From: Cyclobacteriaceae bacterium
GTDB lineage: Bacteria; Bacteroidota; Bacteroidia; Cytophagales; Cyclobacteriaceae
Reading direction: 5' to 3'
Assembly: GCA_023151255.1 (NCBI GenBank)
Contig: JAKLJG010000009.1
Coordinates: forward strand, 1 to 64,000
Length of the DNA: 64,000 bases
The notes beneath the pieces were generated by a model. It was not told the origin of the DNA. It worked only from the letters and a program-made list of their open reading frames with translations, and searched no databases. Both the position numbers and the translations under genes were made by a program. Positions 53,901 to 60,700 of the stretch are shown one piece after another (within the stretch, counting starts at the first letter, position 1; the number at the start of each line of letters is the position of its first letter).

Positions 53901-55332
53901 TTAGTGTAAGCGCACCTGAATTCGATTTTGTTAATGCCAGCACCTGTGCTCCGCCATTTTGAATGGTGCCTGCAAAAACACTGGAGCCTGTTGAATTAAC
54001 GGTTAGCGTAGCCGCTGGGCCGCCTCCATTTTCAATTACAGGAGTGCCAACCACAACATCGGTATTCAAGGCTGATACCGTAGTGCTGTTACCATTGAGT
54101 TGCAAAATACCCGTGCTTGCAGGGGTAAATGTTACGGCTCCGGAGTTGAGCGCATTGGGGTTTCCCAAACGCAATGTACCACTTTCAATAACTGTACCGC
54201 CTGTAAACGTATTAGCAGCTGAAAGGAAAAGAACACCTGAACTACCCTTCCTCACTCCACCTGTTCCACTAATGATTGATGAGATTGACAGATCCGGATT
54301 AGCCACACCATCCGCTACCTTAAACTCCCGAAGTGAACCTCCAAGAGCAATTGGCGCACTGATTAGCGCTGTTGTGGCGCTGGCATTTGTTGTTACATCA
54401 CCAGCCAACGTAATTGTGCCTGTACCGGTAATTGATGTTCCACTCATTTCCAGGGATGAAACAGTTGTTACATTATTGGCACCAAGTGCGAAAACACCAT
54501 TACTAACAAATAACCCATTACTGATTGCAATAGATGAAGCAAGTGTAACGGTATTGTTACCTCCCCCACCGGAGTTGTTAATAGTCAGGCTAGCCACCGT
54601 TGCGGGCAACCCATCACCAACAGCCTGGTTGGCATTACCAACATATATGTAATTTGCTCCGGTGCTGTATACGCGGTTAGGCACTGACCCCGTCATCTGC
54701 ACACTGCCCGTCATCGTTGTTAGGGTAATGCCCTGAGGAGAGCCTATTCTAAGCGTTGAGCCGGCACTGGTTACGAAATTGCTTTCCCCCACTCCGCTTA
54801 ATGTTGCACCCGGAGAAATGGTCAGATCCCCATTGTTTGTAAAAAATCTGTCAGCACCGCCTGTAAAGGCATCCAAAACAACGTTGCCATCAATAACACC
54901 AGTTGCCGTTGCGGCAAGGGTAAATTCCATACGGGCACCCGCTGCCCCTATGGTAAACGTTTTTCCGGAGGCTACTGAAAATGAACCTGTAACCGTTAAA
55001 AGATTGCCGCTTACTGAAGCGGAAAATACACAGTTACCTGACCCTGAAACCGTAAGGCTGTTTAATGAAATTGTTGGTACCCCCGTTATTGTGCCCCCTG
55101 TGTGCGTAGCCGGTATGATCACATCGGCACCGGCACCCGGTACAACGGCCGGGCTCCAGTTAGCGGCTGTATTCCAATTACCGCCACCAGCCGGTACCCA
55201 GGTTTGGGCGTTTACGCGAAAACTGAGGGTAAAAACAAGAATGATGAAGACTGCTGAAAGCAATCCGATTTTATGGCGCTTGCCGGATTTAACCGTTAAA
55301 AGAGCATGAAACGGTCGTAAAAATCGGAGCAT
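41974..55332 (-). CDS. Giant T9SS-secreted adhesin-like protein with three repeat arrays
   Basis: A single 4452-residue open frame. The signal peptide has a long basic N-region and ends near RVNAQ. Residues 45-460: beta-solenoid-like with one autotransporter-type PATR motif (about 357-392). Residues about 465-803: three ~112-residue PATR-bearing repeats. About 1180-1234: Ig-like. About 1235-2507: fifteen ~85-residue Ig/PKD-like repeats. About 2508-3317: nine ~90-residue repeats, then two divergent ones to about 3500. PKD-like domains (WFWEFNDGTGS, NEWQFGDGF) lie at about 3697-3870. A jelly-roll-like region begins near 3902. The T9SS type A sorting domain starts near 4365 (IFIYPNPA, LANGMYVVI). 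It is probably a cell-surface fibre, and the last gene of the block starting at 60938. Confidence 0.93.
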   Translation of the reverse strand: MLRFLRPFHALLTVKSGKRHKIGLLSAVFIILVFTLSFRVNAQTWVPAGGGNWNTAANWSPAVVPGAGADVIIPATHTGGTITGVPTISLNSLTVSGSGNCVFSASVSGNLLTVTGSFSVASGKTFTIGAAGARMEFTLAATATGVIDGNVVLDAFTGGADRFFTNNGDLTISPGATLSGVGESNFVTSAGSTLRIGSPQGITLTTMTGSVQMTGSVPNRVYSTGANYIYVGNANQAVGDGLPATVASLTINNSGGGGNNTVTLASSIAISNGLFVSNGVFALGANNVTTVSSLEMSGTSITGTGTITLAGDVTTNASATTALISAPIALGGSLREFKVADGVANPDLSISSIISGTGGVRKGSSGVLFLSAANTFTGGTVIESGTLRLGNPNALNSGAVTFTPASTGILQLNGNSTTVSALNTDVVVGTPVIENGGGPAATLTVNSTGSSVFAGTIQNGGAQVLALTKSNSGALTLSGTNTYSGGTSLTGGTLNINSASAIGTGSFAINAGTTIDNTSSGAITLTTNNTQNWNGDFTFTGTQNLNVGTGAVTLSGNRQVTTAGGILTVGGVISGGFRLTKAGAGTLTLSGANLHSGTTLSSGTLNINSSTALGSTSSTFIINGGTIDNTTSGAITTGDYPQSWAGDFVFTGTQDLNLGTGAVTLTANRQITTNAGNLTVGGIISGGFGLSKSGAGALTLTAANAFTGGTTLNAGTLNINNAGALGTVAGTFTINGGTINNTTGGAITTLNYPQNWNGDFTFTGTQNLNLGTGTITLSANRLVTVNANTLAVRGIINAPSFNLTKAGGGTLALGSNPVTLNSLAINSGTFTSTSGTLTIGGSLTNSGTFNNNNGTVLYNGASPQTVAGITYFNLSFSGAGQKNAVGTVNVTNNLVNTSVFDVSGFTLSVGGTINNTGGTIRFSGVSNGLAISTGTIEYYGSGQLVAAGTYENLTINQSSGEAQLSGDITVNGVLTISNGNLNLAGFNLTLGPSATISIVGPSSSKMIIATGGSEVKKIFSTTGSFTFPIGDNTGALDYSPVTVNVTAGSGFPAELGASVQDIKHPSNASTTHFLTRYWNITTTISGAVATVTATYPSVDINGTETSIKAARLTGSFNPITNPWVRFGNLAANTLTASGSIASGQVSSFTGITGADPSVIITGGGVIICAGGSVNLLATPAGDAPFLYDWAPAAGLSATTIANPVASPAVTTLYTVTITDGNGITANANTTITVEPNPTPSISGVNSVCAGQTGVVYSTTNNAGNTYLWEVSGGTIVGAATNNSVTIDWGVSGSGWVRVTETITATSCSTLTPNYTVTINPNPSPAIGGPATACANESGLVYSTALVAGNTYAWSVTGGSITSGAGTNSITVTWGGAGTGTVQVTQTVTATGCATTTAPYNVTINPNPTPTISGPITVCANQAGVGYNTPFVAGNTYSWVATGGSIIGSSTNNTVTIDWGSAGTGTLRVAETNSTTGCTTLSSIYNVTINPNPTPVISGPNTVCANQQNVDYTTPSASGRTYLWVVTGGTIDGSATNSTVRIDWGGAGTGTLTVTETITATGCAVTTPVFDVTKNPLPTGTAVGPTALCVNATGLYSTANTPDVSYNWIATGGGTIVSGQGTPDAVISWATTGAKQVRVVRTDIITGCSFTTPNVNVTVNPNPTPVISGANTVCELQSGVTYSTPSAGGRAYVWTVTGGTIVSGAGTASIQVNWGAAGTGLVELTETITATGCTTVATPLNVTINPSPTPVISGSNTVCAGAAGVVYSTPNVVGNSYSWIVTGGTIVSGGTTNSITVDWGAAGSGSVTVVETILATGCSSTTPSYIVTINPNPTPVISGANTVCAFQNGVIYSTPTNPGRTYNWTVTGGTIVSGAGTASIQVNWGAAGTGTVGLTEIIDATGCSTIAANLTVIINPIPTPVVTGTTTVCANQSGLNYSSPNVPGNIYIWSVLGGTITAGGGTNSITVTWGSAGPGSVTLIEFIPTTGCVTTSAPLAVTINANPAPFITGDNTVCANELGVVYSTPFVAGNTYSWTVAGGVINGSSTGNSIIVDWGGTPGTGTVQLVETVALTGCSVTTPVFNVTINPAPAPVISGSAIVCANQSGEVYSTPNTPGNVYNWTVSGGTIVSGIGTNSIVVDWGGAGAGTITLTEFTPTGCAVSATPLSVTINPTPAPAISGNNTVCANDQDKVYNTPLLPGRTYAWVVTGGTIDGPATGNSIVIDWGGAGTGTIQLTETIIATGCFTTTPVFNVNINPIPTPVISGAGSVCANETGVVYSTPNVPGNSYTWTVVGGSIVAGAGTNSITVNWGAAGTGSVTVTEFIPASSCSVTTPSFTVIINPIPSPVVSGDNTVCEGATAVTYSTPFVAGNTYNWLVTGGTIVGPATSNTVTVDWGVAGSGSLQVTETVGSCSVITPVYPVTIYPNPSPVISGTNSVCSNQAGVVYSTPNVIGNTYSWEVVGGSITAGTGTNSITVTWAGAGTGSVKVTETIVATGCAVETLPLLVTISPSPIADAGSNEEICQGTVFNFSSQSVPASAVDFGSLIWTTTGIGTLVNASTLTPTYSPAPAESGVITFTLTATGTGACPDAVDVMQLTITPLPVVNAGSSEEICQGTLFDFNTQTTPASASNYASLNWTHTGTGTLFNASTLTPTYLPNPAEVGPVTFTLEATSTGSCSPVTGVMTLTITPAVAVNAGSNEETCAGIAFNFISQATPATATNYSSLLWSTSGTGTLTNATTLTPSYTPGVGEVGNVTFTLTAFGNGSCPDKTSQMTLSITPAPTANAGSNEEICEGLSFSFSSQATPATGGNFSSISWSTTGSGTIFNGNTLTPLYVPSSGETGTITFTLTANGSGSCLPVNSAMNLTITPKPVVNAGSDAEVCQTSSIDFGLRTTPASASAFSSVLWTTTGSGTLFNATTLSPTYVPGVGESGTLVFTLTANGNGSCVPVIDQMNLTVTPPPVVNAGSNEQICQGSFFDFSAQATPASASNISSLLWTTTGTGTLFSANTLTPVYQPASGETGTITFTLTGNGLGTCTAVNSAMQLTITPAVVVNAGSDAETCEGTPFDFSTQFITAFALNFSSLQWTTSGTGTISGSTTLTPVYTPGVGETGLVTFTLTAFGNGVCPSAQDQMVLSITPGIIVDAGSNEEICQGSTFSFSAQSIPASAVNVASVFWTHTGSGSLFNANTLTPTYFASPAETGIVTFTLTGFSSGSCSSINDVMQLTITPAPVAIAGNNDAVCEGTPTFDFASRTSPASFANGTVLWTHTGAGTLSSNTVINPVYTVHPSDVNTTITFTLTVTSPSAVCSSVQSQFTLNVNRAAVASVPLPTTVCEPQRINLSGTIGGSASSGAWSLITGGGTLSVSSITGLNVTAVYDTIQADVGTSLVFRLTAFDPDGAGPCTDAFADYTVTIEEAPKVFAGADFAICEYEDINLNGSFSGSATSVTWSGGVPAQFGNINNPVTSYTLNAAERAATNLVMTFTLTTNDPPGVCGPVNDQVIVAVRDTLNSVLFTGVLKSVYAENDPAEDLTFAAVPIGGVFSGPGISGMTFFPSIANITPQPPNVITYTYQDPATGCFSAPKKTVVVNPITLVNFRVQNENPDPLNLAVAFICNNQGELILIEEPLIPDITALIPPESAVFSSTNPIVNSRITFDVSGTKKFRLNTDGLPPGVYPITYTFTNSLGASNPVTRTIRVTASPKAVIDAGNCCEDIDAVMLESSFMTTPNPYGATLASWFWEFNDGTGSTNTLQEPTYRFPGDNVYPVTLRVTTNEGCYHDTIKSIRIGPVPKVNFSWSEFCQGDDTQFNDLSDAGISTIIQNEWQFGDGFIVVNNYPIQTITDAVPPAQSNAGRTSGTFKNPRHRYDVFGQKNVRLIVLTNDGCLKDTTITVTILDYSTPTPVTSYFEDFELGQGSWFSSKANQTGVASDTSWVFGLPTGNVINSAASGINAWWTGSNPNFALNQDKSRYYNNERSAIIGPCLDLTNIKRPMISLDYWADSEVRFDGAVLQYSTDGGINWSIIGDDSGPGINWYNGRALTGNPGIQPLGQFGWTDRQQGWKNARHNLDQIPVAERGQVIFRIAFGSNNDNGTPPPVNGVPDLPFDGFAFDNIFIGEKQRNVLVEYFTNSGISPVTNDYLNNLYNNQFTFKDSSDFFKIQYHIGNPDVNDPIYQQNKIDPDARKLYYLIQSPPVGIMDGIVGDYFGTNFNGDQTKITAVEVDRRALEDSVFTISIQQLPTSSDSIKADVTFRYVNTIQPLNIPVRLYIGLVETNLAGNINVLRKMLLGNEGKLVSNTWVYNTTQVESIRSIIDIPIGVNNPNLYLVAWVQDNATKRIHQARIVQSAPKSGSTVVGIEDDPVLAAVKDIFIYPNPASKQFNFAVESSFTKKVNTYGYTYSIVDQRGVVVSQGQLKEDLSIPQEVDIAKLANGMYVVIISKGGRAVTQRKLAVMNRH
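45380..47810 (-). repeat. Array C: nine tandem ~90-residue (~270 bp) repeats in the giant gene
   Basis: Each unit opens with an NAGSNEEICQG-like motif, has a central LxWTTTGTGTL strand and LTPxYxP turn, and ends FTLTA-GSC-MxLTITP. Two cysteines recur at fixed positions (the ICQG and GSC sites), which suggests one disulphide per unit. Units 1-8 are close; unit 9 is divergent, and two further degenerate copies follow to about 44830. Confidence 0.9.
47810..51632 (-). repeat. Array B: fifteen tandem ~85-residue (~255 bp) Ig/PKD-like repeats in the giant gene
   Basis: Each unit has the order NPTPVISG-NTVCA, GVVYSTP, GNTYSWxVTGGTI, NSITVDWGAAGTG, TETI-ATGC and VTIN. Two Cys are conserved per unit. 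Unit 5 is the most divergent (LPTGTAVGPTALC). Units 9-14 alternate between two subtypes, giving dimers of about 170 residues. Units 1 and 2 (51141-51605) are strongly GC-rich compared with the rest. Confidence 0.92.
52925..53940 (-). repeat. Array A: three ~112-residue (~336 bp) PATR-type repeats in the giant gene
   Basis: Each unit runs LTKxGAGxLTLSG, FxGGTTLxxGTLNIN, xxNGGTIDNTTSGAIT, then NWNGDFTFTGTQNLN, GTGAVTLSxNRQVTT and LTVGGxISGGF. The GGT-GTL segment is the passenger-associated transport repeat known from autotransporters and is expected to form beta-solenoid turns. A fourth partial copy begins near 52930. Confidence 0.85.
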
Positions 55333-55427
55333 AGAGAATCGTTAGCCAACTATAGTTTTTGAATCGCATCAGAAGCCTAAAAGTAACCTTTTGGAGCTAA
55401 AAATCTAAATTTTTATAGTCGCCAGAG

Positions 55428-56657
55428 TTATTCAAAGCTACCCTGAGGGTTAAGTTTTATCAACGCTATTTTATCCTGGTTGGTCAGGTTCATTGTACCC
55501 AGCACTAAAATATCTCCATTTGGTAATTCGGCAACAGCAGTTGCCCGATCATCAGTCGATTCGCCTCCAAAAAAAGTTTGAAATTCGATATCCAGTGCAG
55601 GATTTACTTTAGCCAGCCAAATATTACGGGTATTACCCGGCCGGATTTGGTTGCCTACAATTAAATACCGGTTCACTCCGTACGAACAGGCATGTACTCC
55701 CTGAAAGCCGGACGAAAAACTTTTCGACTCGGTTAATGTAAATCCATTAATCACTTTAGTAAGTAAAATGGATTGATCACCGGAAGTATTGGTAGTTGTA
55801 CCTATGGCAAGATAAGTCCCCGATGGGGAACTTGTAATCCAAGACATCCTCTCAGCAGTCGCTGCTCCGCCTTCAAAAAAATCCGTACGAACATTGTCTT
55901 TAACTTTATTAAACCAAAAATTATAATCATATGATGAACTAATATTTAGCTCACCCGACAGGAGTTTATCCGTATAGGCGGCAAAGTAGTGTTCCGCAGG
56001 GCTTATTTCGAAATACTTAATACCCATGATATCGCCTTCACCACCAAAGTCGGTGGGCCATGTAGTAAGGTTAAGATTGCCATCAAATCGAATGGATAAC
56101 AGATCGCTCAAGTCAGCTACCGCCATGGGGCCGTCATTAAAGGCTTCCGGTGAGGTGTTTCCTGTAATGATAAAGTGACCATCGGAAGTGGTTGTTACGG
56201 AATAACCATACTGGCTTTGCCAGGCATTGTACTCTACACTATCCTGTTTATTTCCGTTTTGATCAACGATAATCAATTTTACCAGTGTACTATCGCCAAC
56301 GGGCTTACGGGTATTGGTTAGTATCACAAAATTTCCTGCAAAAGGGCCAGTAGCTACCAACTCGATGTCGCGGGGATCCTCAAACGAAGCACCCATCCGT
56401 TTTTGCCAGATTATATTACCGACTGCATCGGCCTTTACAACAAAAATTTGCCTTCGCTGAGCTGAAAGTTGTGTACTACCCAGAATGAGAATTGTACCAT
56501 CTGGATTTACAATCAGATCCCTCCCCTCTTGGTCACCATCTTCGCCATAGTATTTAATAAAATGCTCTTTGAACAATGGTTCAATATTGCCTCCAGTATC
56601 GCACGATAACCAAATGCATACTAACAGTAAATTCAACAGCAAACCCTTCCTACTCAT
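55428..56657 (-). CDS. Predicted lipoprotein with propeller-like repeats
   Basis: A 409-residue protein whose N-terminus ends in LLLVCIWLSC, a lipobox-like signal; Cys19 would be lipidated. The rest has at least five loosely spaced blades with the pattern PDG-xx-I/L-GST (NPDGTILILGST, TSDGHFIITGNT, SPSGTYLAIGTT and PNGDILVLGTM), which suggests a beta-propeller. I recognise no enzyme motif. It overlaps the upstream barrel gene by 8 bp and lies 95 bp before the giant gene, so it is probably part of the same transcript. A location on the outer membrane is inferred. Confidence 0.78.
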   Translation of the reverse strand: MSRKGLLLNLLLVCIWLSCDTGGNIEPLFKEHFIKYYGEDGDQEGRDLIVNPDGTILILGSTQLSAQRRQIFVVKADAVGNIIWQKRMGASFEDPRDIELVATGPFAGNFVILTNTRKPVGDSTLVKLIIVDQNGNKQDSVEYNAWQSQYGYSVTTTSDGHFIITGNTSPEAFNDGPMAVADLSDLLSIRFDGNLNLTTWPTDFGGEGDIMGIKYFEISPAEHYFAAYTDKLLSGELNISSSYDYNFWFNKVKDNVRTDFFEGGAATAERMSWITSSPSGTYLAIGTTTNTSGDQSILLTKVINGFTLTESKSFSSGFQGVHACSYGVNRYLIVGNQIRPGNTRNIWLAKVNPALDIEFQTFFGGESTDDRATAVAELPNGDILVLGTMNLTNQDKIALIKLNPQGSFE

Positions 56658-57774
56658 TGTTATTAATCTTTTTTACTGACTTGAGCACAGTTCTCGTTTT
56701 TGCCTTTTTTAGCCTACGCGGCTTATACAACGGTTTTATAAAACCAATGGAAACCGAAAGGTTATCCAACCTGAAATAATCATCTACATGTCCAAACTCC
56801 TGCATGGGTCTGCCTGTAAAGGTAGTTGTGTTGGCAACTAAATTAGTTAGCCCGAATCCGTACCGTAGATCTGCAAACAGATAGTCAAGTTTCCACTTAT
56901 ATTTAACAGCCCCCCCAATGAAAAATGTAGTATTAAGCTGGTCGCGGTACGGGAGAAAATCAATTTTAGGGCTTGAGGCGATGATAGTATTCAGGCCGTT
57001 ATCACCCTGATTATTATTAAATATTTCAAGCTCGCCTGTAGAAGAAAACATATAGTTAAAAGAAACGCCTGCAAAGGCTTGTGGTAAAAATTTTCTTACC
57101 TGCGATTTATAAAACCTGCTGAAGGAATATTTTATCATTATCGGCAACTGAAGCCAATTTGCCCGCTCAAAGAAAATCTGCCGATCACGACCAAAAACAT
57201 TAAATCGTTCACGTTTATAGTCAGTTAAAGTCCATCCGATTTCTGCTGAAAGGGCAAGGTGCTCTGAATAATTCCAGTCAATACCACCCGAAGCCAGCAT
57301 GCCAGGTTTAATGGTGTATTGAGTGCCTATTGGCGTGGGGCCTGAAGCTGGTAAAATTTCGTGTATAACACGATTAATTGAAACGTTAGTGCCTAGGCGT
57401 GCATATAGTGAAAAAATTGGCGAGGCGGTAAATTTTTTACTCAGGTAAACCACATCAATTGGGTCAACAGCGGGGTCTGTAGCAAATTCAGGATTAGCTT
57501 CAAGAACCTCCAGGTAGCTGTTTTCTGCAGCCAGCGGATCATCAAGAAGCAAATAAACCTGGGTAAGTAGCAGGTACGCCCGCTGCCGTTGTTCACGGGT
57601 AAACCCATCGCTTATGCAATTGGCCAACATGCCGGGTACACCATAAAACCGGCCGGAGTTAAATTCTTCAGTAGCTTGGTTTAAAACTTGCTCGCAGGTC
57701 ACCTCCTGCGCCCAAGAAAGAATCGTGCTTAGCAAGATTAACGATCCACCAACTGAAGTCCGTACGCTGCGCAT
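56650..57774 (-). CDS. Exported TPR plus outer-membrane-barrel protein
   Basis: A 374-residue protein with a signal peptide ending near LSWAQ. Residues 25-110 form a short helical TPR-like region (AYLLLTQVYLLLDDPLAAENSYLEVLE). Residues about 118-350 have alternating amphipathic strands typical of an 8-10 strand outer-membrane barrel (PIMIKYSFSRF, YKWKLDYLFADLRYGFGL). Odd: the barrel is followed by a strongly basic tail (LYKPRRLKKAKTRTVLKSVK) instead of ending in an aromatic residue. It is 5 bp after the STAND gene and overlaps the lipoprotein gene by 8 bp. A conduit or anchor for the giant cargo is inferred. Confidence 0.78.
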   Translation of the reverse strand: MRSVRTSVGGSLILLSTILSWAQEVTCEQVLNQATEEFNSGRFYGVPGMLANCISDGFTREQRQRAYLLLTQVYLLLDDPLAAENSYLEVLEANPEFATDPAVDPIDVVYLSKKFTASPIFSLYARLGTNVSINRVIHEILPASGPTPIGTQYTIKPGMLASGGIDWNYSEHLALSAEIGWTLTDYKRERFNVFGRDRQIFFERANWLQLPIMIKYSFSRFYKSQVRKFLPQAFAGVSFNYMFSSTGELEIFNNNQGDNGLNTIIASSPKIDFLPYRDQLNTTFFIGGAVKYKWKLDYLFADLRYGFGLTNLVANTTTFTGRPMQEFGHVDDYFRLDNLSVSIGFIKPLYKPRRLKKAKTRTVLKSVKKINNNE

Positions 57775-57779
57775 CGCCC

Positions 57780-60700
57780 TTATTGATAGTCTTTAATAAG
57801 CAGGTTAACACAGGTTGTTTCATATTCTATATCGTTGCCAACATAGGTTTTCCATTCATCCTGTGTCATGTTTCTTGACATTTTCGGGCAAATCTGGCCA
57901 GCCAGAAATTTCGGATCCGTTGGCCAAATCCGTATCTCAGAATCGTGACATGCCGCAATCAGGTAATCGCTGCCGCGTGCAAAAGCAATGTCCCAAACGA
58001 AGCCGTTATTATTATCCATCACTATCGGTAAGTCTTCGGGGTTTTCTAAAACCCACATCTGAAGGCGTTTATCGGCACCGGCACTGGCCAGTAATTTACC
58101 ATCAGGCGAAAACTCCACATCATAAACACCGGCCTTGTGCCCTGTAAATTGGCGTTCCTCTTTTCGTAAATTCATATCAAACAATTTCACCAATCCCCGC
58201 TTGTCATTAATTTCAAAAGTACCATAAGCAAGCTTTTTGCCATCCGGACTAAACTGAACAGACAGAATTTGTACTCCGCTATATTCGTTAAGCAACTCAA
58301 TTTTTCCGGATTGTAAATCAATTAAAACCAACTGACCTGTCCAGGCTGCGCCAGCCACCGTGCGACCATCCGGGCTAACGGATAATGTTTTAATCTCATA
58401 AGGTAGCCGGGCAACTGTTTTTGATCGACCGGTTTGATGGTCGACTACAGAAACTGTGCGATCGGATTTAGCTATCAGAAAGCCGCTGTTATCGGGCAAA
58501 AATGTTATGGCATTGGTTGCTCCGGTCAGTCCATTAACTACCAATGGTTTTTGTGATTTACTCTGGAGATCAAAAACCTGCACAGCGGCCGAGTCTGTTC
58601 CATTGGCCAGGTAGCGTTCATCGGAACTCAACGCAATTACCCGGTTAGGAAATGGGTTTTCAAAGCCTGTGGGTGCGCTTGTTTGTTTTTCATAATTGCC
58701 GGTAAAGATTCGCCCATCAGCACCAGCCGCAAAAAAGGTTGCCGAACGTGAAGACACTGCTATGGAATTAATCCGATTGCGTGGCGGGCCGGGAACTTTT
58801 ACCGCGTTGAAAGTGGAACCGCTGAATAATTTAAGGGCATGATACAAGCCGTTATAGATATACGGGTCGTACCGTTTACCCCCATAGCGTGTGTTAAAAT
58901 GATAGGCCTGCATTATCTGGGCACCAGCCAAATCCCGATCGTCATCTTCCTGGTAGGAAATACCGGCTAACTTCTGGGCAACGGCAAGCATGTAGAGCCC
59001 GTTAGCTCGAGCAAATTCAGCATTGGCGCGTATGGTTTCGGTCTCAGCAATTATTCGTTGCTCTCGTTCCTTCTCGCCTGCTGCAATAGCCAGCGCTTCT
59101 TGTTCTTCGGCTTTTTTCAACGCGGCAATAGCCAGGTTGCGCTGCCGGTTGGCTTCGGCCAGCGCTTTTTGGACGTTAATCAGGGCCTGTTCCAATTCAT
59201 CCTTTCTACGATTGGCTAAATCGGTTGCCGCTTCGGCTTCAATTCGTTTTTGTTCAGCCAAAGCCCGTTGATCCGATGCTTCCCGCTCACGCTTTTCGGC
59301 AAGCCTGGTTTGATTGTCTGCTTCAACTTTCTGTATGTAGGCAAATACCAGGAATAATAACGCGATGACGGCCGCTATACCGAGCACCACTGCCGTAATG
59401 CGGGCTCTGCGGAGCATACGCCTCTGCTGCAACTCTTGATTTTTCAGTTCGGCCTCATAGGTTATGCGACTGGTTTCAAGGAATACAATGGCGCGCTCAA
59501 AGGCCACGTCATACCGTTGTGCCCATTCGCGGGTTGGCCGTTGTTTTTTTTGCCAGTTCAAGGCCAGTTGTAAATCGGGTGGTCTCCATAAACCGGTTCG
59601 GCCAATCTGGTACATGGCTGCAGCATCTGAGAGCCGCTTGTACATCTGGGCCGATTCAAATTCTTCCTCTACCCAGGTATTAAGGCGAGTCCAGATCCGC
59701 ATTAAACTTTCATGCGAAAGCTCGATTATTGATTCGCTGTTTAGCGGAACATGGTGTGATGGCATTAAAAACGACCGCCCTGGTTTGCGAAAATGCTCCA
59801 CCACGGCAATCATTTCTTCCTCATCGGCATCGGCCAGGCGCGCAATAAGGCCGAGTTTTGCAGGCCTGCGCATTCCCCGGCTTTCACTGCTCTTTTCGGT
59901 GATGCTTTTAAACAGTATTTCTGCAATTTCTTTCTCCCGGGGTGATAATTCTTCCAACACCTCATTGGCGTGTTGTGAGATGGCCTGCTCAATCCGACCG
60001 ATGGCATAGTAGTGCCGGATATCCATCGGTTCTCCTGGCTCCCGGTTATTCACCCAATAATCCCAGGTACGCATCAATGCGTGCTGCAATATGGGCAACT
60101 GATCCTGGTTTTTGCCCATATCGTTCAATAGCCTTTTTACAAGACGCTGGGAAATTTTTCCTCCGGCAACGGCAACAGGTCCTTCAATAGCAAGTTTTTT
60201 CTGTTCACGCGTCATCTGCGGCACCAGGTAGTTACTGTTATTAATAACCTGGGTAAGCCCCGGGTATGCCGCGCACTTTGAGATAAAATCAGACCGCATC
60301 GTAACGGCTATAAAAATGGGGGTATCGGTCTGCCGAATGGCATGGAGGATCAGATTTACATATGCCTGTGCATCATTTTCTGCTTCGCCATGTTCGCTGG
60401 AATCGTGATAGCGAAATAATTCTTCAAACTGGTCAAGCATGAAGAATACATTGTCCTGTTGGAAGGTTTGCAAAAACCTTGAAACTTCAGAAAGCCCATG
60501 CGGTCCGCTGCGTAACACGGAGAGAATGATAGACCGGTATATGGGTATATCCTCGTGTTGAATCCGCTTATGCTGAACCATGTATTGAACTACTGATTCG
60601 GCCAGGTTTTCAATGGGTGATGTACCGGGACGCGTAATTATGACATGCCAATGCGGACTTGAATGTGAAACAAAACCACCGTAAAGAACAGGCACCAGTC

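Noticed and set aside
53963-55309. Plus-strand open frames of 229 and 176 codons near the 5' end of the giant gene
   Set aside because: They are antisense to the low-complexity solenoid region and lack any recognisable domain.
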